Assembly: GCF_030684895.1 (NCBI RefSeq) | Contig: NZ_JAUXXP010000051.1 | Span: forward strand, 1-64,000 | Reading direction: 5' to 3' | From: Pseudomonas sp. | Lineage (GTDB): Bacteria; Pseudomonadota; Gammaproteobacteria; Pseudomonadales; Pseudomonadaceae | DNA: 64,000 nt | Shown here: in pieces, positions 10,209 through 21,213 of the stretch | Layout: each line of letters starts with the position of its first letter | Position numbering within the stretch: the stretch's first letter is position 1 | The notes under the pieces: generated by a model | Databases searched by the model: none | What the model saw: the letters and a program-made list of their open reading frames with translations, nothing else | What the model was told of the DNA's origin: nothing | Position numbers and translations under genes: made by a program

Positions 10209-11873
10209 TCAGCCGCGATGCCGCTCGCGGAAGTGCTGGATCAGGCCTTGGGTCGAGGCATCGCTGGCCGGCGTATCGATCTGACCAGTCAGGCGCTGGT
10301 AGACGCCCTGGCCGAGTTCTTTACCCAGTTCGACGCCCCATTGGTCGAAGGCGTTGATGCCCCAGATGGCGCTTTGCACAAAGACTTTGTGTTCATACAG
10401 CGCGACCAGCGCGCCGAGGCCAAACGGGTCAACGCGGTTGAGTGCAAGGATATTGCTCGGGCGGTTGCCGGGAACCATCTTGTGCGGCGCCAGGCGCTGC
10501 ACTTCGGCTTCATCCAGGCCCTTGGCGCGTAACTCTGCTTCGGCTTCTGCTCGGGTTTTACCGTGCATCAGGGCTTGGCTCTGTGACAGGCAGTTGGCAA
10601 ACAGCCACTGGTGGTGGTCGGCCAGCGGGCTGAAGCTGTTGACCGGCACGATAAAGTCCGCCGGGATCAGCTCGGTGCCCTGGTGCAGCAACTGGTGGTA
10701 GGCGTGCTGGCCATTGCAGCCGACACCGCCCCAAATGACCGGGCCTGTACTGAAGTCTACCGGGCTGCCGTCTTGACGCACCGATTTGCCGTTGGACTCC
10801 ATGTCCAGCTGCTGCAAGTGCTTGGTGAAGTTCCGCAGGTAATGGTCATAGGGCAGGATCGCCTGACTTTTCGCGCCCCAGAAATTGCCGTACCAGATGC
10901 CCAGCAGGGCCATCAGCACCGGCATATTCTCGGCCAGTGGCGCCTGGGTAAAGTGCTGGTCCATGGCGTAAGCGCCGGCCAGCAGCTCCTTGAAGTTGGA
11001 GATGCCAATCGCCAGCGCAATCGGCAAGCCGATTGCTGACCACAGCGAATATCGCCCGCCGACCCAGTCCCACATCGGGAAGATGTTTTCGGCTTTGATG
11101 CCGAACTCGATGGCCGCCGTTGGGTTGCTGGTGACCGCAATAAAGTGTTTGTGCAACTCGGCTTCCGGGCCGCCCAGCGCCAGGTACCAGTCACGTGCAG
11201 CCAGAGCGTTCTTCAGGGTTTCCAGGGTGCTAAAGGACTTCGAGGAAACAATAAACAAGGTGGTTTCGGGATTCAGGCGCGCAGTCAGTTCGCGGAACTC
11301 GCTGCCGTCGATATTGGCCAGGTAATGGCAGCGTACGCCGCGCTGGGTAAAGGGCCGCAGCGCTTCGGACACCAGTTGCGGGCCGAGGAACGAACCGCCG
11401 ATACCGATATTCACCACTTCGGTGATCGGCTTGTCGCTGTAGCCGCGCCACAGGCCGCTGTGCACGCGGCTGACCAGTTCGGTCATCTGATGCAGCACGC
11501 GATGCACTTGCGGAATCAGGTCGACACCATCGAGTTTCAGGCTGCGACCAATCGGGCTGCGCAGGGCTGTGTGCAGCGCGGCGCGTCTTTCGGAGGCATT
11601 GACCTGATCGCCTGTGAACAGCGATTGAATAGACGCTTGCAGCTGGGTCTGTTCGGCCAGTTGCACCAGCAGTGCCAGGGTCTTTTCGTCGATCAGGTTC
11701 TTCGAGTAGTCCAGCAGCAGGCCGCAGCTGCTCAGGGAGAAGCGGTTAAAGCGTTGCGGATCACGGGCAAAGGCCTCGCGCATGCTGAAGTCGTTCATCT
11801 GCTCGCGCTGCTCGCGCAGCGCCTGCCAAGCGGGCAGGCGGGTGACGTCATGCGGCTGGTTGAAATAGGCCAT
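10209..11873 (-). CDS. pgi: Glucose-6-phosphate isomerase
   Basis: Phosphoglucose isomerase of 554 residues. It interconverts glucose-6-phosphate and fructose-6-phosphate, which in pseudomonads mainly serves gluconeogenesis and cyclic Entner-Doudoroff flux. Family signatures are [25 protein letters not shown], the [19 protein letters not shown] block, ESNGKSVR and [18 protein letters not shown] with the catalytic His. The C-terminus has [18 protein letters not shown]. The ATG at 11873 has AAGGAAC ahead of it, and the upstream in-frame extension to 11909 runs into the panC terminator. In P. aeruginosa panD lies between panC and pgi; here that interval is only 107 bases and has no panD. Confidence 0.96.
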   Translation of the reverse strand: MAYFNQPHDVTRLPAWQALREQREQMNDFSMREAFARDPQRFNRFSLSSCGLLLDYSKNLIDEKTLALLVQLAEQTQLQASIQSLFTGDQVNASERRAALHTALRSPIGRSLKLDGVDLIPQVHRVLHQMTELVSRVHSGLWRGYSDKPITEVVNIGIGGSFLGPQLVSEALRPFTQRGVRCHYLANIDGSEFRELTARLNPETTLFIVSSKSFSTLETLKNALAARDWYLALGGPEAELHKHFIAVTSNPTAAIEFGIKAENIFPMWDWVGGRYSLWSAIGLPIALAIGISNFKELLAGAYAMDQHFTQAPLAENMPVLMALLGIWYGNFWGAKSQAILPYDHYLRNFTKHLQQLDMESNGKSVRQDGSPVDFSTGPVIWGGVGCNGQHAYHQLLHQGTELIPADFIVPVNSFSPLADHHQWLFANCLSQSQALMHGKTRAEAEAELRAKGLDEAEVQRLAPHKMVPGNRPSNILALNRVDPFGLGALVALYEHKVFVQSAIWGINAFDQWGVELGKELGQGVYQRLTGQIDTPASDASTQGLIQHFRERHRG

Positions 11874-11911
11874 TGGTGCGTGTTCCTTGCTCTGGGTGTG
11901 GCAAATCATAC

Positions 11912-11938
11912 AAAAAAGCCCGGAGTGATCCGGGCCTT
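11912..11938 (-). terminator. Rho-independent terminator of panBC
   Basis: Minus-strand stem AAGGCCCGGA / TCCGGGCTTTTTT with loop TCAC, 43 bases after the panC stop. Strong GC stem followed by a T-run, ending the panB-panC transcript just before pgi. Confidence 0.88.
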
Positions 11939-11980
11939 GAGTGTAACTGGCGGGCGTGGGGCCAGCATCTACGTAGTGGA

Positions 11981-12841
11981 TCAGCCTGGAGTATCGAGGT
12001 CGAAAGCCAGGTTGTCGATCAGCCGGGTGCTGCCGATAAAGGCAGCGACCAGAATCACCAGTTGGCGCTCATCGGCAGTGGCCGGGCGCAGGCTGTTTGC
12101 TTCGCGCACTTCCAAGTAGTCCGGACGAAAACCGGCGGCACTATGTTGCTGCTGCGCTGCGGTAATCAGCTTGGCGTAGTCGCGCTCACCGGCGCGAATC
12201 GCCGTGGCCATTTCCTGCAGCGAGCGGTACAGCACGGGGGCGGCTTCACGCTGTTCGGCGTTCAGGTAACCGTTGCGCGAAGACAGTGCGAGGCCATCTT
12301 CGGCACGTACGGTGGGCTCGCCGATAATCTGGATCGGCATATTAAGGTCACGCACCAGGGTACGGATCACCGCCAGTTGCTGGAAATCCTTTTGGCCAAA
12401 AATCGCCAAGTCCGGCTGCACCATATTGAACAGCTTGCTGACTACGGTGGCGACGCCTTCGAAATGTCCGGGGCGGCTGGCGCCGCACAGGCCTTCGGAC
12501 ACACCTGGCACGCTGACGCGGGTCTGACCCGCCATGCCGTGCGGGTAGATTTCTTCAACATCCGGGGTAAACAGCAGGTGGCAACCGGCTTCGACCAGTT
12601 TTTCCTGGTCGGCGAGTAGGGTGCGCGGGTACTTGTCGAGGTCTTCGCTGGGGCCGAATTGCAACGGGTTGACGAAGATGCTGGCGACCACGAAGTCAGC
12701 GCGCTGAGCGGCTTTCTCCACCAGTGCGGCGTGGCCGGCGTGCAGGTTGCCCATGGTTGGCACGAAGGCGATCTGTTTGCCTTCGGCGCGGGCCTGGGCG
12801 ACAGCGGCGCGCAACTCGCGCACGCTTTTAACTGTGTTCAT
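11981..12841 (-). CDS. panC: Pantothenate synthetase
   Basis: Pantoate-beta-alanine ligase of 286 residues, the last step of pantothenate (CoA precursor) synthesis. It adenylates pantoate and couples it to beta-alanine. The nucleotide-binding HxGH motif is in [47 protein letters not shown] and the KMSKS-like ALSSRNGYL are all present. Its start overlaps the panB stop by four bases (ATGA), so translation is probably coupled. panB lies directly upstream on the same strand. The beta-alanine-forming gene panD is not in this window. Confidence 0.96.
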   Translation of the reverse strand: MNTVKSVRELRAAVAQARAEGKQIAFVPTMGNLHAGHAALVEKAAQRADFVVASIFVNPLQFGPSEDLDKYPRTLLADQEKLVEAGCHLLFTPDVEEIYPHGMAGQTRVSVPGVSEGLCGASRPGHFEGVATVVSKLFNMVQPDLAIFGQKDFQQLAVIRTLVRDLNMPIQIIGEPTVRAEDGLALSSRNGYLNAEQREAAPVLYRSLQEMATAIRAGERDYAKLITAAQQQHSAAGFRPDYLEVREANSLRPATADERQLVILVAAFIGSTRLIDNLAFDLDTPG

Positions 12842-13638
12842 GCAGAAAATCCGTGTTCGGCTGCTGGGAAGCTCTGGTCTTTGACCGCTTTGACGTAGGC
12901 GCTGATGGCGTGCTGGATGCTGCTCTGGCCAGCCATAAAGTTCTTTACGAACTTCGGCGTGCGCCCGCTCAGCGACAGCCCGAGCATGTCGTGCAGCACC
13001 AGTACCTGGCCGTCTGTGGCGCCGCCTGCGCCGATGCCGATCACCGGGATCTTCACGGCTTGGCAGATTTCGGCGGCCAGCTCACTGGGTACGCATTCAA
13101 GCAGCAGCATCGCTGCGCCGGCTTGTTCCAGGGCCATGGCGTCGGCACGCATCTGCCGCGCCTGGGATTCCTGGCGGCCCTGCACCTTGTAACCGCCAAG
13201 GATATTCACCGCCTGTGGGGTCAAACCCAGGTGCGCGCACACCGGGACGCCGCGTTCTGCAAGCTGGCGAATCGGCTCGGCCAGCCAGGCCGCGCCTTCC
13301 AGCTTGACCATATGCGCACCAGCCTGCATCAACGCAGCGCTGTTGTTCAGGGTCTGCTCAATGGTGGCGTAGGCCATAAACGGCAGGTCGGCGAGGATCA
13401 GCGCGCCCTGGTTGCCACGTTTAACGCTGGCAGTGTGGTACGCCATCTCGGCGACAGTGACGGGCAGCGTGCTGTCATGGCCTTGCAAGACCATGCCGAG
13501 GGAATCGCCCACCAGCAACACATCGACACCGGCCTGGCAGGCCGTCTGGGCGAACGTGGCGTCATAGCAGGTCAGCATGGCGATCTTCTCGCCGCTCTGC
13601 TTGAGGCTTTGCAGGGTGGTCAGGGTTACATCAGGCAT
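12838..13638 (-). CDS. panB: 3-methyl-2-oxobutanoate hydroxymethyltransferase
   Basis: Ketopantoate hydroxymethyltransferase of 266 residues. It moves a hydroxymethyl group from methylene-THF to alpha-ketoisovalerate, the first committed step to pantothenate. Signatures are [34 protein letters not shown] with metal ligands, [18 protein letters not shown] and [23 protein letters not shown]. The ATG at 13638 has GAGGACAG upstream; two upstream in-frame codons (13653) are less likely. It is followed by panC with a four-base overlap. The 260 bases upstream to folK hold no gene that I can support and probably include the panBC promoter. Confidence 0.96.
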   Translation of the reverse strand: MPDVTLTTLQSLKQSGEKIAMLTCYDATFAQTACQAGVDVLLVGDSLGMVLQGHDSTLPVTVAEMAYHTASVKRGNQGALILADLPFMAYATIEQTLNNSAALMQAGAHMVKLEGAAWLAEPIRQLAERGVPVCAHLGLTPQAVNILGGYKVQGRQESQARQMRADAMALEQAGAAMLLLECVPSELAAEICQAVKIPVIGIGAGGATDGQVLVLHDMLGLSLSGRTPKFVKNFMAGQSSIQHAISAYVKAVKDQSFPAAEHGFSA

Positions 13639-13901
13639 GAAAACTGTCCTCACTCAGGCGTTCAGTCAGCAGTTGTGCTGCTTCAAGTTGGCCTGCATTG
13701 GCCTCGAATTGCACCGGTGCGGGGCAACGGGACGCCTATAGTCCTGATGGGGGGGCTCGAAGTCAATTGCAGGTGTTACCGGCCTGTTACTGGCGTTACC
13801 GCCAATGAAACCTACTGCGCTCGGTTATGCAGCGTTAAAAGCAGACTCAAAATGCTCATGTACAGACGTACACTCCGCTTTTTCGCCTGCTTTTGCCTTG
13901 C

Positions 13902-14414
13902 CTAACCTTCGCTCGTGACGGTTTCAGATGTGTTGAGCCGCTCCAGCCCGACAAAGGGGCATGCATCAAGCAGCTCGGTCAGCGCGCGGCCATCCGGTAG
14001 CTGCAGCTCTGGGGCGATTTCCGCGAGCGGGTAGAGGACAAAGGCGCGGGCGTGCATATGGTAGTGCGGTACGGTCAGGCGCGGTTCATCCAGCAGGCGT
14101 TCGCCGAACAGCAGGATATCCAGGTCGAGGGTGCGTGGGCCCCAGCGTTCGGCCTTGCGCGTGCGACCCTGTTCCAGTTCGATGGTTTGCAGCGCATCGA
14201 GCAGGGCCAGCGGGCTGAGTTCGGTGTCCAGCGCCGCCACGGCATTGACGTAGCGCGGTTGATCCGCCGGGCCGAGCGGGTCGCTGGCATAAAAGGAGGA
14301 TTGGGCGATCAAGCGGGTGCGCGGCAGCGCGGCCAGGGCGGCCAGGGCGCTGCGCAGTTGTTCGAGCGGGGTGGCCAGGTTGCTGCCCAGGCCGATATAC
14401 ACGCGCTCCATCAT
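13902..14414 (-). CDS. folK: HPPK, 2-amino-4-hydroxy-6-hydroxymethyldihydropteridine pyrophosphokinase
   Basis: Folate-pathway kinase of 170 residues. It moves pyrophosphate from ATP to 6-hydroxymethyl-dihydropterin. Visible motifs are VYIGLGSNLATPLEQL at the start, FYASDPLGPADQPRYVNAVAAL, the signature RWGPRTLDLDILLFG, and VPHYHMHARAFVLYPLAEIAPEL near the C-terminus. The ATG at 14414 overlaps the pcnB stop (ATGA), so the pcnB-folK pair is translationally coupled. The following ATG at 14411 is an alternative start. This order (pcnB, folK, then panB and panC) matches other Pseudomonas genomes. Confidence 0.95.
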   Translation of the reverse strand: MMERVYIGLGSNLATPLEQLRSALAALAALPRTRLIAQSSFYASDPLGPADQPRYVNAVAALDTELSPLALLDALQTIELEQGRTRKAERWGPRTLDLDILLFGERLLDEPRLTVPHYHMHARAFVLYPLAEIAPELQLPDGRALTELLDACPFVGLERLNTSETVTSEG

Positions 14415-15817
14415 TCACTCGCGGCGGGGCTGCCGGCGTCACTGCCTGGGCCGCGTTTGCGCTTGCTGTTGCTGCGTTTGCGCTTGCGTGGCCCGGTGGG
14501 GCCATCGTCCTTGCTGCTGAGGTCGCGGATCATAGTGCGCCGCTCGCTGTCGCTGACGTCCTGATAGCGGGTCCACCAGTCGCCGAGGCCGCCAGTTTCC
14601 TCGCCGGCGCTTTCACGCAGCAGGAGGAAGTCGTAACCGGCACGGAAGCGTGGGTTTTCCAGCAGCATATCGGCGCGTTTGCCGCTGCGGCGTGGCAGGC
14701 GTTCCTGCATATCCCAAATTTCGCGGATCGGCATGGTGAAGCGCTTGGGCACGGCGATGCGCTGGCATTGCTCGCTGATCAGCTCGTGAGCGGCTTCCTG
14801 CATGGCCGGGATCGGCGGCATGCCGCGGTCCTGCAGTTTGATCACGCGGGCTGGCAGGGCTGGCCACAGCAATGCTGCAAGGAGGAACGCCGGGGTGACT
14901 GTCTTGCCCTGATGAATGCGTAGGTCGGTGTTGTCCAGCGCATTACGGATCAACTGGTCGGTGTAGTCCGGGTTGAGTTTCAGCGCTTCGGCGCTGGCCG
15001 GGAACAGCTGACCGAACAGGCCGTAATCCACCAGCAGCTCGTAGGTGTACACCGCGTAACCGGCGAGAAACAGCTTGAGCACTTCATCAAACAGGCGTGC
15101 GGCGGGGATGCCGCCGAGCAGCGGAGCCAGTTTGTAGATCGGCGCGGCGCTGTGCTTTTCGATGTCGAAATCCAGTTTGGCGGCAAAGCGCACCGCACGG
15201 AGCATGCGCACCGGGTCTTCCTGGTAGCGCTGGGTGGGGTCACCGATCAGGCGGATCAGGTGGTTGCGGATGTCGTGCACGCCGTTGGCGTAATCGAGAA
15301 TGCGTTCGGTACTCGGGTCGTAATACAGCGCATTGATGGTGAAATCGCGGCGCTGGGCATCGTCTTCCAGGCTGCCATAGACGTTATCGCGCAGGATACG
15401 CCCACTCTCGTTACGTGAAGACAGATTGCTGTTTTCGTCCTCATCGCCTTCGGGGTGATTGGCGCGGAAAGTTGCCGTCTCGATGATTTCGCGGCCGAAA
15501 TGCACGTGAACCAGCTTGAAGCGACGGCCGATGACCCGTGCATTACGGAACTCGGCACGCACCTGCTCCGGTGTCGCGCTGGTGGCTACGTCAAAATCTT
15601 TGGGCTCGATGTCTAACAGCAGGTCGCGTACGCAGCCTCCGACCAGGTAGGCCTGATAGCCAGCTTGCTGCAGGCGTTCGACCACGCTGATGGCATAGCG
15701 GCTGATTTCACCGCGCTCGATCGGGTGCTGGCTACTGCTCAGCACTTCGGGCGTGCTGTGCGAGTGTTTGCCACGGCGGATGGGGGTACGAAAGGACTTG
15801 AACAGCTTTTTCAGCAT
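14411..15817 (-). CDS. pcnB: Poly(A) polymerase I
   Basis: Poly(A) polymerase of 468 residues. It adds A tails to the 3' ends of RNAs and so marks them for decay. The nucleotidyltransferase head has AYLVGGCVRDLLLDIEPKDFDVATSATPEQV with the catalytic Asp pair. RRDFTINALYYDP and the RNA-binding and C-terminal segment (GDPTQRYQEDPVRMLRAVRFAAKL) follow. The tail is very basic (GPRKRKRSNSKRKRG), as usual for PcnB. The ATG at 15817 gives MLKKLFKSF; a GTG at 15826 would add three residues and neither has a clear Shine-Dalgarno. It lies downstream of crcZ. Confidence 0.94.
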   Translation of the reverse strand: MLKKLFKSFRTPIRRGKHSHSTPEVLSSSQHPIERGEISRYAISVVERLQQAGYQAYLVGGCVRDLLLDIEPKDFDVATSATPEQVRAEFRNARVIGRRFKLVHVHFGREIIETATFRANHPEGDEDENSNLSSRNESGRILRDNVYGSLEDDAQRRDFTINALYYDPSTERILDYANGVHDIRNHLIRLIGDPTQRYQEDPVRMLRAVRFAAKLDFDIEKHSAAPIYKLAPLLGGIPAARLFDEVLKLFLAGYAVYTYELLVDYGLFGQLFPASAEALKLNPDYTDQLIRNALDNTDLRIHQGKTVTPAFLLAALLWPALPARVIKLQDRGMPPIPAMQEAAHELISEQCQRIAVPKRFTMPIREIWDMQERLPRRSGKRADMLLENPRFRAGYDFLLLRESAGEETGGLGDWWTRYQDVSDSERRTMIRDLSSKDDGPTGPRKRKRSNSKRKRGPGSDAGSPAASE

Positions 15818-15951
15818 GGGAGGCACTGTTTGACTAAATGACTGGCCAGAGTATATGCCGGCCGCAGGAATGGCGCGGATTCTAGCATTGAGTCGGGGTT
15901 TGATGCAGGAAACGGCGGGAGACTGCTGCAGGCGGGGAGTTTGAAGCTACT

Positions 15952-16320
15952 GGGGGAGCCGAAGCTCCCCCCCAAATTGGTGCGTGCTCTTTTTTTATTA
16001 TTATGGCGGGCTTGTTGTTTTTGTTGATTTACCCGTTCCATCCAGTCAAGGACTTTTGGAAAACTTCCCAAGCTAGGAATCAAGAGCAAACGGATTTCTT
16101 TGGATGCTGATGCTGCCATGATCACACCGTGACCCAACCAGTTCTGGCGCTGCCTTAGGGCAGTTTTATTATTCTCAGCCTGGTTTTGGGGCGAACCCCA
16201 AAGGCAATTCCTTTCCAAAAGAATCAGTTAGCTGCGCCTCCGCGTTGTTGTTTTTATTGTGCTGGAGTCGGTACGTCTTATTTTTATTAGGTTTGGAGCG
16301 TGCTTGTTATTGTTGTTGTG
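15952..16320 (-). ncRNA. crcZ: CrcZ small RNA (Hfq/Crc decoy)
   Basis: Non-coding RNA of about 369 nt between cbrB and pcnB, the known place of CrcZ in Pseudomonas. CrcZ titrates Hfq/Crc and so relieves carbon catabolite repression. The minus strand holds at least six A-rich CA motifs (AAnAAnAA type): 16302-16320 at the 5' end, 16275-16290, 16242-16260, 16161-16175, 16011-16029 and 15988-16004. The body includes stretches I recall from P. aeruginosa CrcZ (TGATTCTTTTGGAAAGGAA and GGGTCACGGTGTGATCATGG). The 3' end is set at the GGGGGAGC/GCTCCCCC hairpin (15952-15971), which has no T-run, so the end is approximate. The 5' end is inferred from the sigma-54 promoter at 16331-16346. Small open frames here are not credible genes. 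Confidence 0.9.
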
Positions 16321-16330
16321 CCAGCAATAA

Positions 16331-16346
16331 AGCAGAACCCGTGCCA
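16331..16346 (-). promoter_or_regulatory. Sigma-54 promoter of crcZ
   Basis: Minus strand reads TGGCACG-N4-CTGCT, one mismatch from the RpoN consensus TGGCACG-N4-TTGCW. It lies about 11 bases upstream of the inferred CrcZ 5' end. CbrB is a sigma-54 activator encoded directly upstream. Confidence 0.88.
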
Positions 16347-16406
16347 GTTTTTGCAAACCCTTTAAATACAAGGGGTTGAACTGCAGTGAGGGTGATGGGG
16401 TGGTAT

Positions 16407-16445
16407 AAAAAAGCCGGGTTCTCGTTACCATAAGACCCGGCTTTT
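16407..16445 (-). terminator. Rho-independent terminator of cbrB
   Basis: Minus-strand stem AAAAGCCGGGT / ACCCGGCTTTT with a 15-base loop followed by TTATA, 73 bases after the cbrB stop. It separates cbrB transcription from the sigma-54 crcZ promoter. Confidence 0.88.
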
Positions 16446-16470
16446 GTTACTAAGTGTTGAATGGGTAACA
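16445..16470. promoter_or_regulatory. Probable CbrB upstream activator site
   Basis: Palindrome TGTTAC-N14-GTAACA, matching the half-sites I recall for CbrB targets. It lies 99 bases upstream of the -24 element of the crcZ promoter (about -125 to -150 from the transcript start), a normal distance for a sigma-54 enhancer. It touches the foot of the cbrB terminator. A further CGTTAC lies in the terminator loop (16423-16428) and could be an extra half-site. Confidence 0.75.
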
Positions 16471-16517
16471 GGCTGTGGAACCTCTTGCGCACACATTTGT
16501 CACCCGCGCGCAGTGCT

Positions 16518-17945
<1,428 letters not shown>

Positions 17946-18021
17946 CAATTCGGTCTCTCGACGGTCTCGGGGCATGCCGCTGGGCTAAAGGGCCTGGCAG
18001 GCATGCTCGCTGGTAGCTGGT

Positions 18022-20976
18022 TTAAGTCGCTATGGACGTCGCCTCGACATGCCTCGGCAGGCTGACCCTAATGCGGGTGCCGCGTTGAAGCTCGGGGTCG
18101 GCCGGGCTGTCGATTGTTATCTGTCCATAATGCTCTTCCACGATCGAATAGACCAGTGCAAGGCCCAGTCCCGTACCTTTGCCCGGGTCTTTGGTGGTGA
18201 AGAAAGGTTCGAACAAACGGTCGATTATTGCCTTGGGAATGCCGCTGCCTTCGTCCTCGACGATCAGGTCGACGGTGTGCTCGAAACGTTCGCTCTTGAC
18301 CCGGATCGCGCTGCCCGGCGGTGAGGCATCGCGGGCGTTGGAGAGCAGGTTGATCAGCACCTGGGCCAGGCGTTGCGGATCACCGACCACCCAGTGGTCG
18401 GAATCGCAGAGGTTGAAAAATTCCACCTCAACGCTGCGCCGGTTGAGGGCCAGCAGGGCGATGGCATCCTGCGCCACCTGGGCCAGGCAAACCGGCTCCT
18501 CGCTGTTCTGGTGGCTGCCGGAATGGGCAAAGCTCATCAGCGACTGGACGATGCGCGATACGCGCTTGGTCTGCTCGATGATCTGTTCGCTGATCTCGGT
18601 CAGCTCGCTGTCGCCTTCGCGTTCTTCGCGCAGGTTCTGCGCCAGGCAGGCAATGCCGGTGATCGGGTTGCCGATCTCATGCGCCACCCCGGCGGCCAGG
18701 CGACCGATGGAGGCCAGGCGCTCGGAGTGCACCAGCTTGTCTTCGAGCATCTGCGTTTCGGTGAGGTCTTCAACCAGCAGCACCAGGCCGCTGTTACCCG
18801 GCGCCAGGGGCTCGTCGATGGCCGCCTTGTGCAGGTTGAGCCAGCGGGTCTGGCCGTCGAGGGCCAGGCGTTGTTTATGCAAGTGCTCATCGGGCAGTTC
18901 GATAAAGCTCTGCAGCAGGCCGCGCCAGGGCTCGCCGAGGGTGTTCAGGCGCGAGCCGACCACGCGCTGCGCGGGGATTTCGGTGAGTTCTTCCATGGCC
19001 TTGTTCCACATCAGGATCTCCTGATCCTTGGCCAGCGAGCAGACGCCCATGGGCAGCTCCTGCAGGGTCTGGCGGTGGTAGCGGCGCAGGGTGTCGAGCT
19101 CGGCTGCCAGGCCTGTGAGGCGCGAGTGGTAATCCTCCAGGCGGTTCTCGATAAAGTGGATGTCCTCGGTGACATAGGTTTCGCTGCCGGCTTTATAAGG
19201 CAGGAAGGTTTCGACGATGTCCTGGGCCACGCTGGGGCCCATCAGCCCGGAGAGGTTGGCTTCGATGCGGTCACGCAGGCGGCGCAGGGCATAGGGCCGG
19301 CCTTCATCGAACGGTAGGTGCAGGTCGCGCAGGGCTTGTTCCACTTCATGTTGCGCGGTCTTGGCGCCCAGGGGTTTGGCCAGTTGCGCGGCAAACTCCT
19401 GCGGCGAGGCGGCCAGCAGTTCACGGCGCTGTGGGCGGCGCACGTTATCCACGGCGCAGGCTTCGGCGGCGCTTTTCTCTTCTGGGCTGGCTTCGGTAAA
19501 CAGCGACACCAGGGTGAACACCAACACGTTGGCCGCCAGCGAGCCGATGGCTGCCAGGTGCCAGCTGCTGTCATCCAGTACATAGATGACGTTGAACCAG
19601 GGCAGGTACAGCCCCTGCAAATTGCCGAGCATCGGCAACAGCATGCTCACCACCCACACGCCGATCCCCGCCAGCAGCCCGGCGATAAAGCCTTTACGGT
19701 TGGCAGTCGGCCAGTACAGCACCGACAGCACGCCGGGGAGGAACTGCAGGGTGGCGACGAAGGCGACGATGCCGAGGTTGGCCAGGTCCTGTTCGGCGCC
19801 GAGCAATAGATAGAAGCCGTAACCGGCCATGATGACTAGCAGGATCAGCGCGCGGCGGGTCCACTTCAGCCAGCGGTAGATATTGCCTTCCGATGGCGGC
19901 TGGTACAGCGGCAGCACCACATGGTTGAGCACCATGCCCGACAGCGCCAGGGTGGTAACGATGATCAAACCGCTGGAGGCTGACAGGCCGCCGACATAGG
20001 CGATCAGTGCCAGGGTCTGGCTGTTGACCGCGATGCCGACGCCGAGGGTGAAGTATTCCGGGTTGGTGGTCGCGCCCAGTTTCAGCCCGGCCCAGAGAAT
20101 CAACGGCACCGCCAGGCTCATCAGCAGCAGAAACAGTGGCAGGCCCCAGCTGGCGCTGACCATGGCGCGCGGGTTGAGGTTCTCGGTAAAGGTCATGTGG
20201 TACATGTGCGGCATGACGATGGCCGAGGCGAAGAACACCAGCAGCAGGGTGCGCCACGGGCCTTCCTGCAGCGGTGTGTGCAGGCTGGTCAGCGAGGACT
20301 GGTTCTGCACCAGCCAGGATTGCAGGTCCTGCGGACCGTCGAACACGCCATACAGGGCGTACAGACCGATCACGCTGATCGCCACCAGCTTGACCACTGA
20401 CTCGAAGGCGATGGCGAACACCAGGCCCTCATGCTTCTCGCGGGTGGCGATATGCCGCGCGCCGAACAGGATGGTGAACAGAATGATCAGCCCGCAATAG
20501 GCCAGGGCCACGCGCTCCTGCACCGGTTCGCGGGTGAGAATGCCGATGGAGTCGGCCACCGCCTGAATCTGCAACGCCAGCAACGGCAACACGCCGACCA
20601 GCATAAACACCGTGGTCAGGGCGCCGGCCCAGGTACTGCGAAAACGGAAGGCGAACAGGTCCGCCAGGGATGACAGCTGGTAAGTACGGGTGATCCGCAG
20701 AATCGGATAGAGCAGCACCGGCGCCAGCAGAAAGGCTCCGGACACCCCCAGGTAGCTGGCAAGGAAGCCGTAGCCATACTGATAGGCCAGGCCCACCGTG
20801 CCGTAGAAAGCCCAGGCGCTGGCGTAGACGCCGAGCGACAGGGTGTAGGTCAGCGGATGGCGGATCACCCAGCGTGGAATCAGGCCGTGTTCACTGATCC
20901 AGGCCACGCCGAACAGAATAAGAAGGTAGGCAGCGCTGATCAAAATCAGCTGGCTCAGGCTAAAGCTCGTCAGCAT
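18022..20976 (-). CDS. cbrA: Sensor kinase CbrA with SLC5-like transporter domain
   Basis: Histidine kinase of about 984 residues fused to a sodium/solute-symporter-like membrane domain. It senses carbon/nitrogen status and phosphorylates CbrB. The N-terminal half (about 1-500) has some 13 hydrophobic segments in the SLC5/PutP pattern (for example GVAWISEHGLIPRWV, ARHIATREKHEGLVFAIAFESVVKL). A linker (STAC-like), a PAS region (ELPMGVCSLAKDQEILMWNKAMEEL) and the HisKA box GVAHEIGNPITG follow, with the phospho-His at about residue 766. The ATPase has NLLSNARDA, DEGSGIP, and GKGTGLGLALVYSIVEEHYG. The first ATG is 20976; a GTG just before it (20979) is possible. Neither has a strong Shine-Dalgarno, which fits coupling to the small gene upstream. 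Confidence 0.95.
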   Translation of the reverse strand: MLTSFSLSQLILISAAYLLILFGVAWISEHGLIPRWVIRHPLTYTLSLGVYASAWAFYGTVGLAYQYGYGFLASYLGVSGAFLLAPVLLYPILRITRTYQLSSLADLFAFRFRSTWAGALTTVFMLVGVLPLLALQIQAVADSIGILTREPVQERVALAYCGLIILFTILFGARHIATREKHEGLVFAIAFESVVKLVAISVIGLYALYGVFDGPQDLQSWLVQNQSSLTSLHTPLQEGPWRTLLLVFFASAIVMPHMYHMTFTENLNPRAMVSASWGLPLFLLLMSLAVPLILWAGLKLGATTNPEYFTLGVGIAVNSQTLALIAYVGGLSASSGLIIVTTLALSGMVLNHVVLPLYQPPSEGNIYRWLKWTRRALILLVIMAGYGFYLLLGAEQDLANLGIVAFVATLQFLPGVLSVLYWPTANRKGFIAGLLAGIGVWVVSMLLPMLGNLQGLYLPWFNVIYVLDDSSWHLAAIGSLAANVLVFTLVSLFTEASPEEKSAAEACAVDNVRRPQRRELLAASPQEFAAQLAKPLGAKTAQHEVEQALRDLHLPFDEGRPYALRRLRDRIEANLSGLMGPSVAQDIVETFLPYKAGSETYVTEDIHFIENRLEDYHSRLTGLAAELDTLRRYHRQTLQELPMGVCSLAKDQEILMWNKAMEELTEIPAQRVVGSRLNTLGEPWRGLLQSFIELPDEHLHKQRLALDGQTRWLNLHKAAIDEPLAPGNSGLVLLVEDLTETQMLEDKLVHSERLASIGRLAAGVAHEIGNPITGIACLAQNLREEREGDSELTEISEQIIEQTKRVSRIVQSLMSFAHSGSHQNSEEPVCLAQVAQDAIALLALNRRSVEVEFFNLCDSDHWVVGDPQRLAQVLINLLSNARDASPPGSAIRVKSERFEHTVDLIVEDEGSGIPKAIIDRLFEPFFTTKDPGKGTGLGLALVYSIVEEHYGQITIDSPADPELQRGTRIRVSLPRHVEATSIAT

Positions 20977-21036
20977 CACGTTGGCTCTGCAGCGAATAAA
21001 GGTAAGGAACGGTCACGTACGTCGCGCCGCAGCGGG

Positions 21037-21213
21037 TCAGAGCTCATCGGCATCACGCTGACTCTGCAGAATAAAGGTCACGACGATCAGGATCAGCCAC
21101 AGCAGGTAGGGGCGGTACCAGGCCCCATTGGGCTCGATCCACCAGTCCATGATGGCCGGGGAAAACAGGTAGATCCCCACCACCAGGATCAGTACCAATC
21201 GATAGATATACAT
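21037..21213 (-). CDS. cbrX: Small membrane protein upstream of cbrA (CbrX-like)
   Basis: 58-residue protein with two hydrophobic segments (LVLILVVGIYLFSPAIM, about 6-22, and LLWLILIVVTFILQ, about 38-51) around a polar DWWIEPNGAWYRPY loop. It ends QRDADEL. It starts with the ATG at 21213 and stops 60 bases before cbrA, on the same strand. A small two-helix protein at this position is known in P. putida as CbrX and is co-expressed with cbrA; the symbol rests on position and shape. The role is not established. A model where it supports CbrA membrane assembly or activity is inference. Confidence 0.75.
   Translation of the reverse strand: MYIYRLVLILVVGIYLFSPAIMDWWIEPNGAWYRPYLLWLILIVVTFILQSQRDADEL

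Noticed and set aside
15811..16218. Minus-strand frame of 135 residues.
   Set aside because: It lies inside CrcZ and reads into pcnB; its low-complexity Lys/Asn run is due to the A-rich Hfq/Crc motifs.
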